Origin: Adineta ricciae
Taxonomy: Eukaryota; Rotifera; Eurotatoria; Adinetida; Adinetidae
NCBI GenBank assembly: GCA_905250025.1
Contig: CAJNOJ010000317.1
Location: forward strand, 1 to 64,000
Reading direction: 5' to 3'
DNA: 64,000 nucleotides
The notes beneath the pieces are model-generated. The model was not told the DNA's origin. It did not search any database and saw nothing but the letters and a program-made list of their open reading frames with translations. Position 1 is the stretch's first letter. Each line of letters starts with the position of its first letter. The translations under genes were made by a program, and so were the position numbers. Positions 32,486 to 44,960 of the stretch are shown here, one piece after another.

Positions 32486-33208
32486 AGTACCAGGCGTTTA
32501 TTTTTTTAAAATAAAATGAATGGCAAACATATGCTGCTCGTAGTAGTCTAGTTCACCCAGTTCTTTGTGCTGATTGTAAATATGTTATTATTTTTAAACA
32601 TCTAATCAACATTTTCTTTAGAAATCAATTAAATACTGTCAGAAATAGAACGTAGAGTGTAAATAGTAGTTAGGTTGGATACATGTATATCTAAACTAGC
32701 TAACCTCGTAGCCTAGAATATGCTTGTTAAAGTTTCAAGATCTATCCGGCATATAGCTCAGGTAAAAAACTTAGACGCAGATATTTTCGTTTTCTCCAGA
32801 TAGTGTCAAAAGGTTCCGTCCTAAATCATGGGAATAGGAAAAATTTCGAAAAACCATCTGTATTTTCCAGCTGCATTACAGTAAAGCTTCAAGAATCTTA
32901 ATCATTCTAGAATATTCGAGCTTTTTTTTATAAAAGATTGCTGTCATCTCTTTGTGACAGTCAAGTATTAACTGTGGAAATCTTCAGAATTTAAATCAAA
33001 CTGTATACAAAAGAGGAGCATGCTTCCCACTAAAAATACAAGCAAGGAACAAACGCACGCGCTTTAGAGTGTCCTCCATCTCGAAATCTGTTGATCTGTA
33101 ATAATCTCAGAAGGTTCTTTTGGCAAAAATAATTGAGCTGACCCCTGTTCGTAATGACCGCGTCGTTCACCGGAAAGCTCGTGCACTTGCGTACAACTGA
33201 AGAGAAGT
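32486..33208. other. No gene recognised
   Basis: AT-rich sequence with frequent stops in all frames. I see nothing supported here. Confidence 0.6.
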
Positions 33209-33210
33209 AT

Positions 33211-34017
33211 ACAGTGAACCCCCTCTACACTGAAAACACAGATGGCCTTGTACGAAACTATTTTTACATTGGAGCTGAAACCCTGTTGAAAATTTACCAT
33301 AAACCTAAGATGCTTTCGTTGGGGTTGTCATGAAGTGGGATTTCTTTTTTAAGGTTTCGTAGTTTTTCTATCAAACCCGTAAATGGTTTAGAATTCGTTG
33401 AAAACTGTGAAATCCTGCAAAATCTCACTGTTTTGTGGATATTATAAGATGTTCAATGCATACACTAGAACACTGCCGTTTATCTTTACCTCTCTTTATA
33501 TCAATTTTCGTTTGCGAGACTGTGATGTATATACTTTTATTGTAGATGTAACACACACTTCCTCCTATCCAACCTCACGTATATATACGTATATAATATA
33601 TGTGAGGGTGGAAGAGGAGAGAATATGGAATGAACGAGGAGTGAAGAGGAGAGAGATGGAATGAAAGAGGAGTAAAGAGGAGAGAATGGAATGAAAGAGG
33701 AGTAAGTATGCATAAGAGAAGAAGAATCATGGACGAAGTCCATGACAGAGACGTAAGACGTAAATAGTTTATTTAAAAATAGTCAGTTCTCACTTATGAA
33801 CACTATTAAACTTATAAAAAATTCTCATCGCATTAATTTACATAACAGTGTCTACGATTGATAGGTTCATTTCTAGTAAAGAATATCATTTCGGACTTTC
33901 AAAACTGTCCACTATAGAGAGTATCCATTTGGCAGAGGTTCAAATACAGAAAAAAATATTCTGTCGGGCCCTAAAATGTTCACTATACGGCAGCGTTCAC
34001 TATACGAGGTTTCACTG
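33211..34017. mobile_element. Possible pogo-like non-autonomous element
   Basis: The left end CAGTGAACCCCCTCTACACT faces a right end whose reverse complement is CAGTGAAACCTCGTATAGTG, followed by a second GTTCACTATACG word. CAGT..GAACC-type ends recall pogo/Tigger elements. TA flanks the left end; the right flank is TGTA. No transposase; a minisatellite fills part of the interior. Confidence 0.4.
33615..33705. repeat. ~30-bp purine-rich minisatellite, 3 units
   Basis: Unit GAGGAGAGAATGGAATGAAA plus GAGGAGTAAA is repeated about three times with small changes. One strand is almost pure purine. Confidence 0.8.
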
Positions 34018-34284
34018 TGTACACTTTTCAGTTCCTTGAAAACTGTCGGAGCTGCAGATGTCTTACACACTGTATTGAGTCTCTAGAGTATCAAAGGATT
34101 ATACGGAGAAGATGGATCGATGTGGTGTTTTATTGGTTTTGACGGTATCCTATTATCACTGCTCTAAATTTAGATTAAACAACTTAGAATACGTTTTCCG
34201 CTATTCTTCAAACCAACTTCAGTTCACCATGACACCATTTCTGAAGAGGTCCTTTTACAGTGGTCAATTCAAACCCTGAGTAAT

Positions 34285-35145
34285 ATGTGGTCTAATCCAA
34301 TAACAATCAAACCCGAACTTGGATATGATCTTTTGAACTCTGTGTTAAATTCGACTTTTCGATACGGAGCGCTTTCAAAAGGAATTGACAAACGAAAACC
34401 TACTCTGTTCATTACAACAATTACATATTATCGCCTCGGACGATTGAATCTATTGCGCCGATTGGCTGCCGCTATTCGCCATCACCAAATCGACAACCAG
34501 ATTCTCTGTGATAGATCTGGCGGACGAACCAAAACTTGTCGACAATTTATATGGATATTGTGTGAGGATGACAAGTATATCGACAAAAAAATGATAGATT
34601 TATTGGATTGTTCAAGGATACCTTACGTTTATTTTGCATATGGACCTACTAAACGACACGGAAGTGCTCAGAAAAATGCCGTTTTAGAGTACATCGTTAA
34701 TTTAACCCATGACTTTCGGTTCACGGCATCGATCCATCCAATAGATGATGACTGCTACACGCTACCAGACGCATTCAATTTCTTTTATAATATTAAAAAA
34801 GTTTCATTAATTCCGGTCGTTGGACTGGGTCCGGACGGTATTGAGTATGCGATCACCGATAAAAATCATATGATAAAAGAAATGCGCGCTGGATTATCCA
34901 ACAGAACGTTTCCCGTGGATTACAATGCACTGGGATGGAGCACAACAATTTTCGATAAAATGTGGCGTAATGGCCAACATATGTATTGGCCATTTCCTGG
35001 GTGGGCTGGTGAAACAGAGTTTCTTGAGCTGTATTTAAAGCGCCTAAATGAGATATACGTGCCATGCAACATGTGCAAAACTATTTTCTACAACAGACCG
35101 GTGCAAGACACTGACATCCTTTTAACATGCCCGACACTCGATTAA
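34285..35145 (+). CDS. GT43-like glycosyltransferase (beta-1,3-glucuronyltransferase family), divergent
   Basis: An open frame of 286 residues. Early block PTLFITTITYYRLGRLNLLR matches the opening strand of GT43 enzymes; FIWILCEDD corresponds to the WIVVEDA block. GSAQKNAVLEYI is followed by IHPIDDDCYTLPDAF, the metal/UDP-binding DDD site with the family's following Tyr. LIPVVGLGPDG and RTFPVDYNALGWST match the C-terminal acceptor/UDP region. GT43 enzymes are Golgi type II proteins adding GlcA to glycosaminoglycan linkers or glycoproteins. The frame stays open upstream to about 34170 (PTSVHHDTISEEVLLQW), and a separate ATG at 34112 begins MDRCGVLLVLTVSYY, a plausible membrane anchor in another frame, so a short intron or frameshift may hide the true start. 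Substrate is not predictable. Confidence 0.6.
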   Translation: MWSNPITIKPELGYDLLNSVLNSTFRYGALSKGIDKRKPTLFITTITYYRLGRLNLLRRLAAAIRHHQIDNQILCDRSGGRTKTCRQFIWILCEDDKYIDKKMIDLLDCSRIPYVYFAYGPTKRHGSAQKNAVLEYIVNLTHDFRFTASIHPIDDDCYTLPDAFNFFYNIKKVSLIPVVGLGPDGIEYAITDKNHMIKEMRAGLSNRTFPVDYNALGWSTTIFDKMWRNGQHMYWPFPGWAGETEFLELYLKRLNEIYVPCNMCKTIFYNRPVQDTDILLTCPTLD

Positions 35146-35320
35146 CGTTTAGATTATACGATAGATCAATATATAAACCCATAATCTATATATTTAAGAA
35201 ACTACTATACATAAATATTTTGTTTTATTATTATTCGAAGGATACGTAGTTTCACAGCATCCCCATTCTCGAAGAAGAAAAAAAGTTTCCCTATTTTTCA
35301 TTGTTCATCCCAAAAGGGTG

Positions 35321-35346
35321 CACAGAAAAAAAAATCAGCATAATAA
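35321..35346 (+). repeat. Left terminal inverted repeat of the CACAG element
   Basis: CACAG, nine A, TCAGCA, then TAATAA. Matches the inverted right end with one mismatch. Confidence 0.8.
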
Positions 35347-35569
35347 TCTACTCTTGCACTTAAGAATTGTGCTAATAAACTTTGTAAGCGTAGATGCAAA
35401 AGTGATTAATCCTTTTAGCGTTGAACACCCGAAGCGTTTCGCAACCTATAGGTTTATCGAATCTCAAATGGTATATAACTATCATGTGTGGGTAGCTTAT
35501 GAAGATAAGAGTATCTTGTGTAACCCATATGGGTACATCACCGTATGTGTATAAGAAAAGGGTATTCCA

Positions 35570-36150
35570 TTATTCGTTATTACGTTGATTATACTACTTT
35601 GCAAGTGGATACGTATATTAATCTATTTTTATCCAAATAGCATAATCCCTTTTCGATAATTAAACCATTAATCTACGTTCATGGGTAGAATATCCTATGC
35701 TTTCTAGGGAAAGGTTTAGTCTACTACGTGGAAGGGTTCAGTCAGCTACTTTTCAATAAAAACGTTTATTATTATACGGAGAATGTTTCGTTTTATACCC
35801 CATCTTTTCAAGGGTTTATTATTTTCTTGCTCAAATTCTATGTGTATATTTTCTCAGTGCTACAACACATCTTCTATGGTCTCACAATTAGTCGTACATT
35901 TTGTATTCATTGGCTAAGGTTTCTTGTTCGACACACAAATGTTGCTTCTTCCACAATTTAGTATAAAAGGGTTTAGTAATCTACGTAAGCAGGTTTAATA
36001 CTCTCCGTTTAGACAAAAACAGGTTGATTACTCTGCTTGCAAGGGTTGAGCAATCTTCGTTTGGATATAGAAAGGTTGATTACTCTACTTGTAACGGTTG
36101 ATCATTCTTCATTTAGACTTAGAAGGGTTGAGTACTTTATCTGTAGATCC
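35570..36150. repeat. Left subterminal repeats
   Basis: From 35990 a ~50-bp unit recurs about three times: GGTTGATTACTCTACTTGTA followed by GGTTGAGCAATCTTCGTTTA. Shorter GTTGAT words are scattered before it. Transposase-binding arrays of this type are typical near CACTA ends. Confidence 0.6.
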
Positions 36151-36794
36151 GTGATCCATCCCCTTAGAACTAGGACCGCTCGAGAAATAGCATCCGCTGT
36201 CAATCGTCGATTTTAGCAACGAACGACTGATGGCTCATACTTCTATCCATCTGAAGCGGTTTATGATTGTTCATTGTGTTCCAGAACGGATCCATTATGC
36301 TACGTATACAGCTCAATTATAGTGCCCTTCTTCGAGAAGATTTATTAGTCTATTTTAATCATAATATATTATTTTGCATGTCTTAAAGAGAGTTTGACAT
36401 CTTGAATTCAATATTCATCGTTTATCAGCCAATGCTTCAAACATGATTGAAGCGTAGTTATCAATTTATCTGCATATGAGTGATGTGAGAACGCATCTTT
36501 ATCTTTGCATAGAAAGCTCTTCTGACTGCGAACGATGTGAGATAAATGAGAAGGTTTTTGTTCACGAATCATCTATAATGCTCGAACCATTCTGAGCCAC
36601 TATCACCATCTATTAAGTTGTTTTATTATTAGATGAATTAAACAGTGACGATACACAGTTGAAGACAAGAGAGCTTTTAAACACTTTGTTTACAAACAAC
36701 TATTTGTTTTTTATTGTATTCCAACAATGATATTTTCTGTCGATAGTTACAGAAGTTTTATGTTCAGATTTTTAGATACAATTATATTCAACAA

Positions 36795-39700
36795 ATGATG
36801 GACTGGTCTTGTGAACAAGTCGTTAATTGGTGCAGAAATTTTATCGACGATGACACGATTTTATCTCGGATTGAAGGTCAGTCTGTTTTTATTTATCAGA
36901 AAAAAACGTGATCTTGTTACTAGTCGAAGTTCATTGCATGTTTTTACTCCAGTTTAATCTCTCGCTATATACGTTAGAAATTCATATTCAATGCAATATA
37001 GCCACGCTGATATTTATCTTTTCGTAGTCTAATCGTTCGTTTGTTTCTCCACTATAAGCCAGCAGGCATATCTATATGATAATATGTATTTGGATAGCTC
37101 GTGGCGGTTGCAGTTTATTGGCTTATGTAGGTTATCGATTCTTCGTTCGTTTGCGTTATCGTATAAATATTGTAAAACTGAATATCGAAAAAAAACAGTG
37201 AATTGCGATTCTTTTTACACACGAATAATCTAATCATTCTTATTTCGAATTGCTTCAAAAAGGATTATAGTCTCATGTCATCATTTACATGCTCACTTTG
37301 CGTGACGAACCGAGAGTTCGCAAGCTTCGCTAGAATGTTTCGACATATTACACTCTATCATCAAAGTGAACCAAATTTTCGCATGGTATGTGATTTGCAC
37401 AAAGCATGTGGTGTTCTTTATCGCACTTACGCCGCTTACAAATCGCATGTGTATCGAAAGCATTTGACCGAATTACATTCTACAGAAAAATACGACAACA
37501 ATACGTTTTCGACCGATGATCAACGAGACAGTACGAACTTCGATAACGAAAATGATTCATTGAATGGTGATGATGATCCAGAAATGGTATTATCGAATGA
37601 TTTCGGCAATCATATATTATCATTTAATCTTATTGACGAAGACGAGGAAACAATTTTCTCAATTAAAAATATTAAGAAATCATATACTCTATTTATGTTA
37701 CAATTAAGGGAGGAATTCCTGTTGCCGAAAAACGTGACGAACATGATTTCAATTTATATTGGTACATTGCTGCATCAGATTGAAATTCTATCTGGTAAAC
37801 TGGCATTTAACTATCCTGTGGATAGTCCGCCACTTGGAACAGCATCTATCCAACATCAGAATAAAAAAGCGATTCAATTTGATCAATTAATACTTCTTTT
37901 AAAGGACATTCGTAATGCGGTTGAGTTCGTAACTAAAAATGAATATCAGTTTGTCAAACATTGCATAGAATACTTTGGTTTTGTTCCAGTTGACGAAATT
38001 GTTGTGTCATCTCCTAATGAAGTCAATGATTGTGGATATTTTATACCCATTGACAAAACGTTATCTTCAATGCTGAATTCTCAATCATTAGCACTCAAGG
38101 TGCTTGAAAATATCCACCAGCAACAATTAGCAACTGAGTCTGATAGTGATTTGATGTTCTCAATCCGAGATGGTTACCATGGTTTAAAATTAGACGACGA
38201 TCATTTGCTGCTTCAACTATATCTTGATGATATCGGACTGACAAATCCTTTAGGATCAAAACGAGACCAACACAAAATGTCAATGATCTATTTTACAATC
38301 GAAGATATTCCTGAACAGTATAGATCAAAACTCGATTTTATTCAGTTGGTTGCCATTTGTGAAAGTAGAATTTTAAAGGTATAGATCTAATGGAAAGCCA
38401 CGATGACGAATAGTAGTGCTTTTTTACGAGAGATTTTCTATCGATTTGAGACAAAATGAAATGAATTTCAACTTTCTCTTCGAATTGATCATATTTTGCT
38501 TACATTTGTGAGGAATGGTATTGCATCGTTGTTTTGTACATACATACATATGCTGAAAAGAAGTTCTTGAGCAATGCAATTGAAAACAACGATATTGTGA
38601 TATGTTGAATTTCTTTCACTTGGAATTTTCATTTTTTGAGGACAAAATCAAGGCAAAACGATTCTTTGAACCTATCCTCCAAAATTTAAATCACTTGCAG
38701 CTTCATGGGCTTTTGGTGAATGGCGTTCAATTCAAGTTTACATTTTCAACTGTTGTCGCCGATAATTTGGCAGCAAATTGGCTAGGGGGTTTCCAATCGA
38801 CTTTTAGCAATGGTTTTTTTTGCCGGAGATGTTATTCAAATTATCCAGATAGAATTTCACCCGCCCCATTGGAACAAATTAATAGTCGTACGATTGTTGA
38901 TCACGATGACTTAGTTAAAGAGATTTTGAATGATCCTCATAAATCTCCTCGTATGGGTGTAGTTGGTGAAAGTCCATTGAATGATCTTATTGGCTTTCAT
39001 CCGACTATGTCATTGCCTGGTGACTGCATGCACGATTTCCTGGAAGGAGTATGTCCAATGGTGATAATGGCTCTCCTGAAGCAAGCCTCAGCAATGCGCC
39101 TCATAACGTATGGTAGGAGAAGATTCTTTATTTCGAATAATTGAGTGAAAGGGAAAATATTCACTGGATATCGCATTGTGAAATTTGAATCAATTTTAAT
39201 AATTTCTCATAAGTGCTTATAATACCCATACAGACTTGATTGAAATATAGATTGGAGTGAATTTAATATAATGCGCAATGGAAACTCAATTTCCCCTTTT
39301 CTTTGAACTTTTGTAAGTCGAAACAACAAAGATCACCTGCTTCACTAGACATACGAGTTTTACTGCGCTGCAAAAAAAGTTCAAGACGTTGCGTATCTCT
39401 CTTTGTAACATATCTGTACCTTTTTCGTTTATGGGAATTATGAATTTATCAAAACTCGATGATTTCCTACAGAATTTTTCGACGGTGAGGAGAATTGAGT
39501 GATTTTTAGTAGAATATGTTAAACATTTCCGCTTGTATCTTATTGAAATTGATTCAATTTTCATCAATAGTATACCCTCACACAAGAAGAAACGCAATGA
39601 AGTACATCTTAATATTCGCTTAATGATGAATTTTGAGTATTGTACCACATGAATATGTTTTTTTTTCATCTTTCAAGCTCGCATCGAAGAACGCATGGTC

Positions 39701-42700
39701 CGTTTTTAGTACGGCTACTTTGACACGAGCAACCGACCACCGCCTATCCAAGTTAAACACTTACAAAATGATCGTGTCATCGCAACTGCTTCCCAAAAGT
39801 TATGCCTTTTTAAACTTTTCCCCGTGATTTTTCATGATTTAATTGATCAATTACCGTCGTTCATCGTTTACAAAATTCTTCGCGAGATCTTAGACCTTGT
39901 TTTGTCGTACCCATTTAGGAAAAGCTGGTTGCCTGTTCTTGGCGATTTGTGCTTTGCATTTCACAAAAATATGTTATTACACTTTCCGGATAAAATCACG
40001 CCTAAAGTTCACTTTGTTCGTGAATACGAACGAATTATTCACGACTATGGGCCAGCGACACGTCAATGGTGTTTGAGATACGAGGCACAACACGCTTACT
40101 TTAAGAAGCTTTCTGTGAGAACAAACAATTTCAAAAATACTCCTAAAATGCTTGCAACTCATTTTCGTCCGAAACAATGTTTGAAATTTATTCGTTTCTC
40201 TAAACTTCAAGATGGTTATCATTCAGTAGGGATGAAAAAGATTCATAACACATCATTTAATGTGTCAATGAGAAACGCTTTACTTGATCACTTCGGTAAT
40301 ATCAATTTTAACAGTGACTTCTTTCAATGTGGCAAACTGATCAATGAAAACATTGAGTACTGTCGAGCAGCTGTGTACGTAGTTCAATTGAAGAGTGACA
40401 ATGAGCAGCCATTGTTTGGTCAGATAGTATTTATTTTGAAAATGAATGAAAAATGGTGGCTATTGATGGACATACTTAACACTGTATATTTTTATGACAA
40501 CTTATTTGCTTGGAATGTAAAATCGGTTGAACGTTATTTAATCATTGATCCGTGCCAGTTGAAGTATTATTGCAAAGGGCTGGATATCTATTATGTGAAC
40601 AATTCAAGCTTTGTTACATTAACTGGTCGTCTCACATCGTATTAGTAATATTAGACAATAGAAAATGTGTCAGAACTCATTTTTTATTTTTAACTTCATA
40701 TCCCTTCACTTCTTCAGTTCGATTAAGTCTTCTTTTTATCTGTCTTGTCGATTTCGCTATGAAGCATTTGATTGTATCAACAAAGTGAATAGTTCGTGTG
40801 TGAAGAAAGTTAAGACTCGTCTTGTTTTTATCGTTCAATTAGAGATGTTTCAATAAGAATAGTTTTGACAAGTGTTTAAGCTTTATTATCTATCGTACTA
40901 TATCATTTTCTTGGAGACACTGGTTTTGAAACATTGCGTATTCGACTGAGATAGTTATGATTATTTCTTTCATGCTACCGTGGGCTCGCCTATCTTTTTT
41001 ATTCATATCACATAAGAGAGAGATAGTTATTTCACTTTTCTGAACTTTTCAGTTTGACTTTCGACAAAGAGAAGAACATGTTTATTTGAAAAAATCATGT
41101 ATACTCGATAATTTCTTTTTTCTCTTAGAGTACGATATTGACGGCGCAACGCTGAATATGATGAGTACCGTCGAAAGGATTTCAACGATCATACCAAAGT
41201 TTAAATTGCAATTACTTTTTCTCGAGGAACGAGAAAAATTATTTAAACAAAATAGCAGTATTTCAACCGAAGGTGATGGTTCATTATCAATGGTTGTTAC
41301 TGGTTCATCACCTGACTGTCTACCAAAATCACCGATTCGCAATTCAATACTGTCTGTCCAGTGTGATAATCCTACAAATGTTGATGCAGTATTTCCTGAC
41401 GAATACAAAATTCCGTCGTTACCAAATGGCTTACTTAAGGATATTGAAGAAGGAATTTTGCAGAAGTTTGGTCCGCATTGTGCGAACCGCCAGATCTTAA
41501 TCGATACAATCAATTTTGATTTAATCGACAAATACAAGCTCTTGTTAGTTGAAATTTATAACAAGCTGATTATCATAGCGATGAGAAAGATATGTATACA
41601 CCTTTCATTTTCTGACACAGAAAGTACTGCTCGCTCGTAGTTTTTTTGTCGAAGAAAAACCATCAGAAATCTAGAAACGGTGCTTTATCTATAGAAATTC
41701 TTTTCATTTCATCATTTACTTCATTCTGTAGCATCAAAACGCATCTGCTATGTAATTGATGACATGTACTCCCTATTAGTTGGCTGTCAGTGATTTCTCT
41801 CGAAAAGAAGAAAATTATCGATGCTCATTCTCGATTTTATGATTCCTTTTTTCATGGTTAGTTATCCATCATCGGTACAATTCGATAAAATTGGTCAAGC
41901 AGTTGTGAAGCTGTTGAAATTACCCCTAACGAAAGAGAACATTGTGAGTTCATCGATCAACTATAAATAAGACAGTTTCCTTGTTGTATAGACGATATGG
42001 AAAGATGCATTACAAACGAAACTGAAACGTAAACGGACTGAAAATTTAGATAATATTGTCATCCAGAATTATCGACTGAAATACTCCCGAACAGGGTTTG
42101 GACGTCCTGTAAAACAAAGAGTTGATGAAATTGCAAAAAGGGATCGTTATACACAAGTAAGTCAAAGCTGAATATGCCGCGTTACTCCATCTTTTCATTT
42201 TAGATGATCTTGTTACCAAATAACGATGAAATGTCTGATGATATCCAAACAAAGGCAGATCAACTACGACATATATCGCAAATCGATGTTGTTAGTCAAT
42301 TGAAACTATGGAAGGAAACGCTTTATTTTCGTCGTCAATCAATTAACAATCGATCGACTGAAGACATTATGAAAGATTTTCCCGGTTATTCTTATTCATT
42401 GCTGGTAGAATAATGTGTTTTTATTCATTTATTTACTCAGGATATTTTTCACAACAGGTGTTCGAAGAAGTGAAGCTATTGATGAACGTTGATTTGCCTT
42501 CCGCAGTACGACGACAACTACCTGATCTTTTGAACAAAATGTCCTCATCATTGTTATTCATTACAGGTAGATATTCAGATTAGCACAGAAAATGAATATT
42601 TATTTGGTTTTAGAATCACCCGCAATTCGGTTGATGAAATTATTGTGCAAAGAATTTCGTGAACCTGTCCAACATTTATTTTGTCACGAGGTAAATTTCT

Positions 42701-43785
42701 CTCTACAATTTCTAAGGTTCAAATGTGAGGTGTTGAAATTGGAAATTTCAAATAAAGAACACTTAAGTTTAATTCGAGTTGATGAATACCAATACCTTGG
42801 CAGTTTATAAAGGAAAAACACAGATAGATGAAATTCAAAGTAGAAACAATTCTAATGGAGGTTGGTTTTGTCCAATCAATTTTTTCGATGATTTGTTTGT
42901 CTCGATACTTTATTATCAGTATTATTATTTCAATGATTTTTCTCTATGAAAAAATGAAAAATATCGATTTGTATAGAAGCCATCGACTCCTTATCCAACA
43001 TTGGTCTATATTAATGACACGATGGATGTTTACGTCGATTTCATTTCAATTGTCTCAACGGATTCAGTCGATGATGCTGTTGGACTCCTCATCGCTATGT
43101 ATACAATTTTCGGTTTATCATTCGATAAGAAAAGTCGTGCAGTTCGGCTTCTTTATTCGGTTTTATATGGCGAAACAAGATATTTAACCAACTCAGTTCG
43201 TATTTTGATGAAGGAAAAGAGTATCGAAGTCCATAGTCAACAACAAAAGCAACACCAACCAATGTTGAATGCTTCGTCAAATGACTCCACAATGCCTTCA
43301 ACTGAATCTCGATCTACATCTCAAGCACAACCACAGCCGCAATCTCCATCTCATTCTCCAAGACAGATCAAAATCAATTCACCGTGTGCTTCTTCGGTTC
43401 AGGTCGATTCTCTCGCGGTGCGCCAATTAACACAAGCAAAACTGACAGACGAAAATCATGATTCAAATGAAGATTTATGTCTTGACACGAACCAGTAAGT
43501 TCTATTTTCTACATTGATCGACGACATAATATTTACAACCTTCTTTTATATAGAGACAACACCAGCAGCATTGAAACAACATCATCGAGCAAATTCAAAT
43601 CACAACAAAAGATTAAACCACGAAATAAGCAAAAGAGAAAGTCAGCTCCAGATGATCAAAATTCAGATTCTTTGGTTGCTACGAAAACAAATGATCATCA
43701 ACTTACTTCTACCAACTCAACTGCATTTCATGATCTTACCAATTCGAATTGTACTTCGCGTCCGAAACGAAAACGAAGAGTTTAA
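36795..43785 (+). CDS. SAM-domain protein (SAMD3-like), nine exons, basic C-terminal nuclear signal
   Basis: Inferred exons: 36795-36876, 41129-41543, 41862-41943, 41992-42156, 42204-42404, 42458-42566, 42614-42690, 42977-43494, 43554-43785. They join in frame to 1881 bases, 626 residues plus stop. The SAM domain is split by intron 1: MMDWSCEQVVNWCRNF in exon 1 and EYDIDGATLNMMST in exon 2. Middle exons (NDEMSDDIQTKADQL; DLPSAVRRQLPDLL) and YPTLVYINDTMDVYVDF resemble the uncharacterised C-terminal region of SAMD3-like proteins, which are multicopy in some animal genomes. Exon 8 ends in Gln/Ser-rich sequence; the protein ends PKRKRRV, close to the classic SV40-type nuclear signal. AATAAA is at about 43962. 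It likely acts in the nucleus; a role in transposition is inference from its position. Confidence 0.7.
37275..40645 (+). pseudogene. Zinc-finger transposase-like gene nested in the SAM gene intron; one in-frame TAG
   Basis: Three exons keep frame: 37275-38378 (368 codons), 38641-39112, 39678-40645 (introns 262 and 565 bp). The N-terminus has two C2H2-type fingers (CSLCVTNREF..H..H; CDLHKACGVL..H..H), then an acidic stretch. The core reads DKIKAKRFFEPILQNL, SLPGDCMHDFLEGV, ARIEERMVRF, PKVHFVREYE and WCLRYEAQHAYFK. These D-x-x-H-D, K-x-H-F and R-x-E-x-x-H blocks recur in transposase-like proteins that are multicopy in many animals. About 846 residues. A TAG at 39707-39709 lies inside the conserved RIEERMVRF-x-YGYFDTSNRPP block, so this copy is probably dead unless read through; the rest is open. 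It is transcribed in the same direction as its host gene. Confidence 0.65.
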
Positions 43786-44950
43786 TTGTTATTTAACTTA
43801 CCGATCGATTCGAATTGTCCAGGATTTTAATTTATTTCGTTGATATGAATTTTCAATTCAGATGTGACATCTGACTATTCGTTATTTTCTAGTTATCTTT
43901 ATCGATCACTTTTTCTTTGATCTAAACCATGGTTAATTATGCACATCGAAATTGTCTCAAATAAAGTTCTATTTTCTATTGATGAAATTTAACAAACAAA
44001 CAGTTATTTTGATGGTTTTTCTCTAGTCTATAGAACAAACAACTTCGACGTCAACATCCTTCCTTTTTTTCGTTTGATAAACTAAACCATGTTATTTAAA
44101 CAAGATCATTCTTTGAAAATTGAGAAACTCAAACAATACTTTTCGCTCTTCTTTCTTTCATTATTTAAGTTGAAATTACAGTTTCTTACATTTATGTCTT
44201 TACTGAGATATCCATTTCTCTTTCCTGTTATCTCAACTATCAACTTAATTCGATATACATCACTTCCCAAACAACTATTTACACTAATTCAATCTCCATG
44301 AAAACGTCTAATCATTTTTCATGGAACATTAAAAGTTCAGATCTATTAATATGTCATGTTTAACAATGAAGACATGTTTCAAATAGCATTTGCCCTTTCA
44401 AACATTATTCCAACGAAACCAGAAGTATGCCTTGTAACAAGTACCTAATATTCTTTCTTTTTGTTTTTTATCGTTTAGTTATGATCTTCGTTAGCACTTC
44501 CATCCTCACTTGTATACTTTCGCTCAAGTTTTGCTCAACTTTTTTCATCATTCAGGTAATTTCTCTTCTTCGTCAATGGTATTTGTTCATCAACATGACA
44601 TACTACTTTATTTCTTTTTGTTGATTCTCTTTTCAAATTATTTATGCTGATGTAAATAGCCTTATCGACAGGAATGATTTCTGGTGCTCTGTATATACTG
44701 TACTTTAAAATCATGACGTTATTCTATTGAAGCTAACACATCGATGTTTCTAATCTATTTTTGTTTGAGAAAGGCATGTCTAGATTCACATAGCGTAAGA
44801 AATAAACGGTCAGTTATGTTAAAAACAAATCATCGCTGTATGATATATTCAAAATTAGATTCAATCTCTCACAACAAGTAACCTAATTTCCGCTCATAAA
44901 CATTTCAATCAACCCTCAAGATGTTTCAGAGATGCATTTAATTTCTCTCT
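43786..44950. other. 3' region of the SAM gene and unassigned element interior
   Basis: AATAAA near 43962 probably ends the SAM gene transcript. After that I recognise no gene up to the weak exon candidates at 44961. Confidence 0.5.
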
Positions 44951-44960
44951 ACATTTAGAT

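Noticed and set aside
33064..33300. 78-residue minus-strand gene
   Set aside because: It overlaps the left end of the pogo-like repeat and lacks any protein motif.
35318..35961. Short open frames at the left end of the CACAG element
   Set aside because: They fall in the terminal and subterminal repeats and show no protein features.
39698..39709. 12-nt micro-intron removing the TAG in the nested transposase
   Set aside because: GTCCGTTTTTAG has GT and AG ends but is far below spliceable size and would delete conserved residues.
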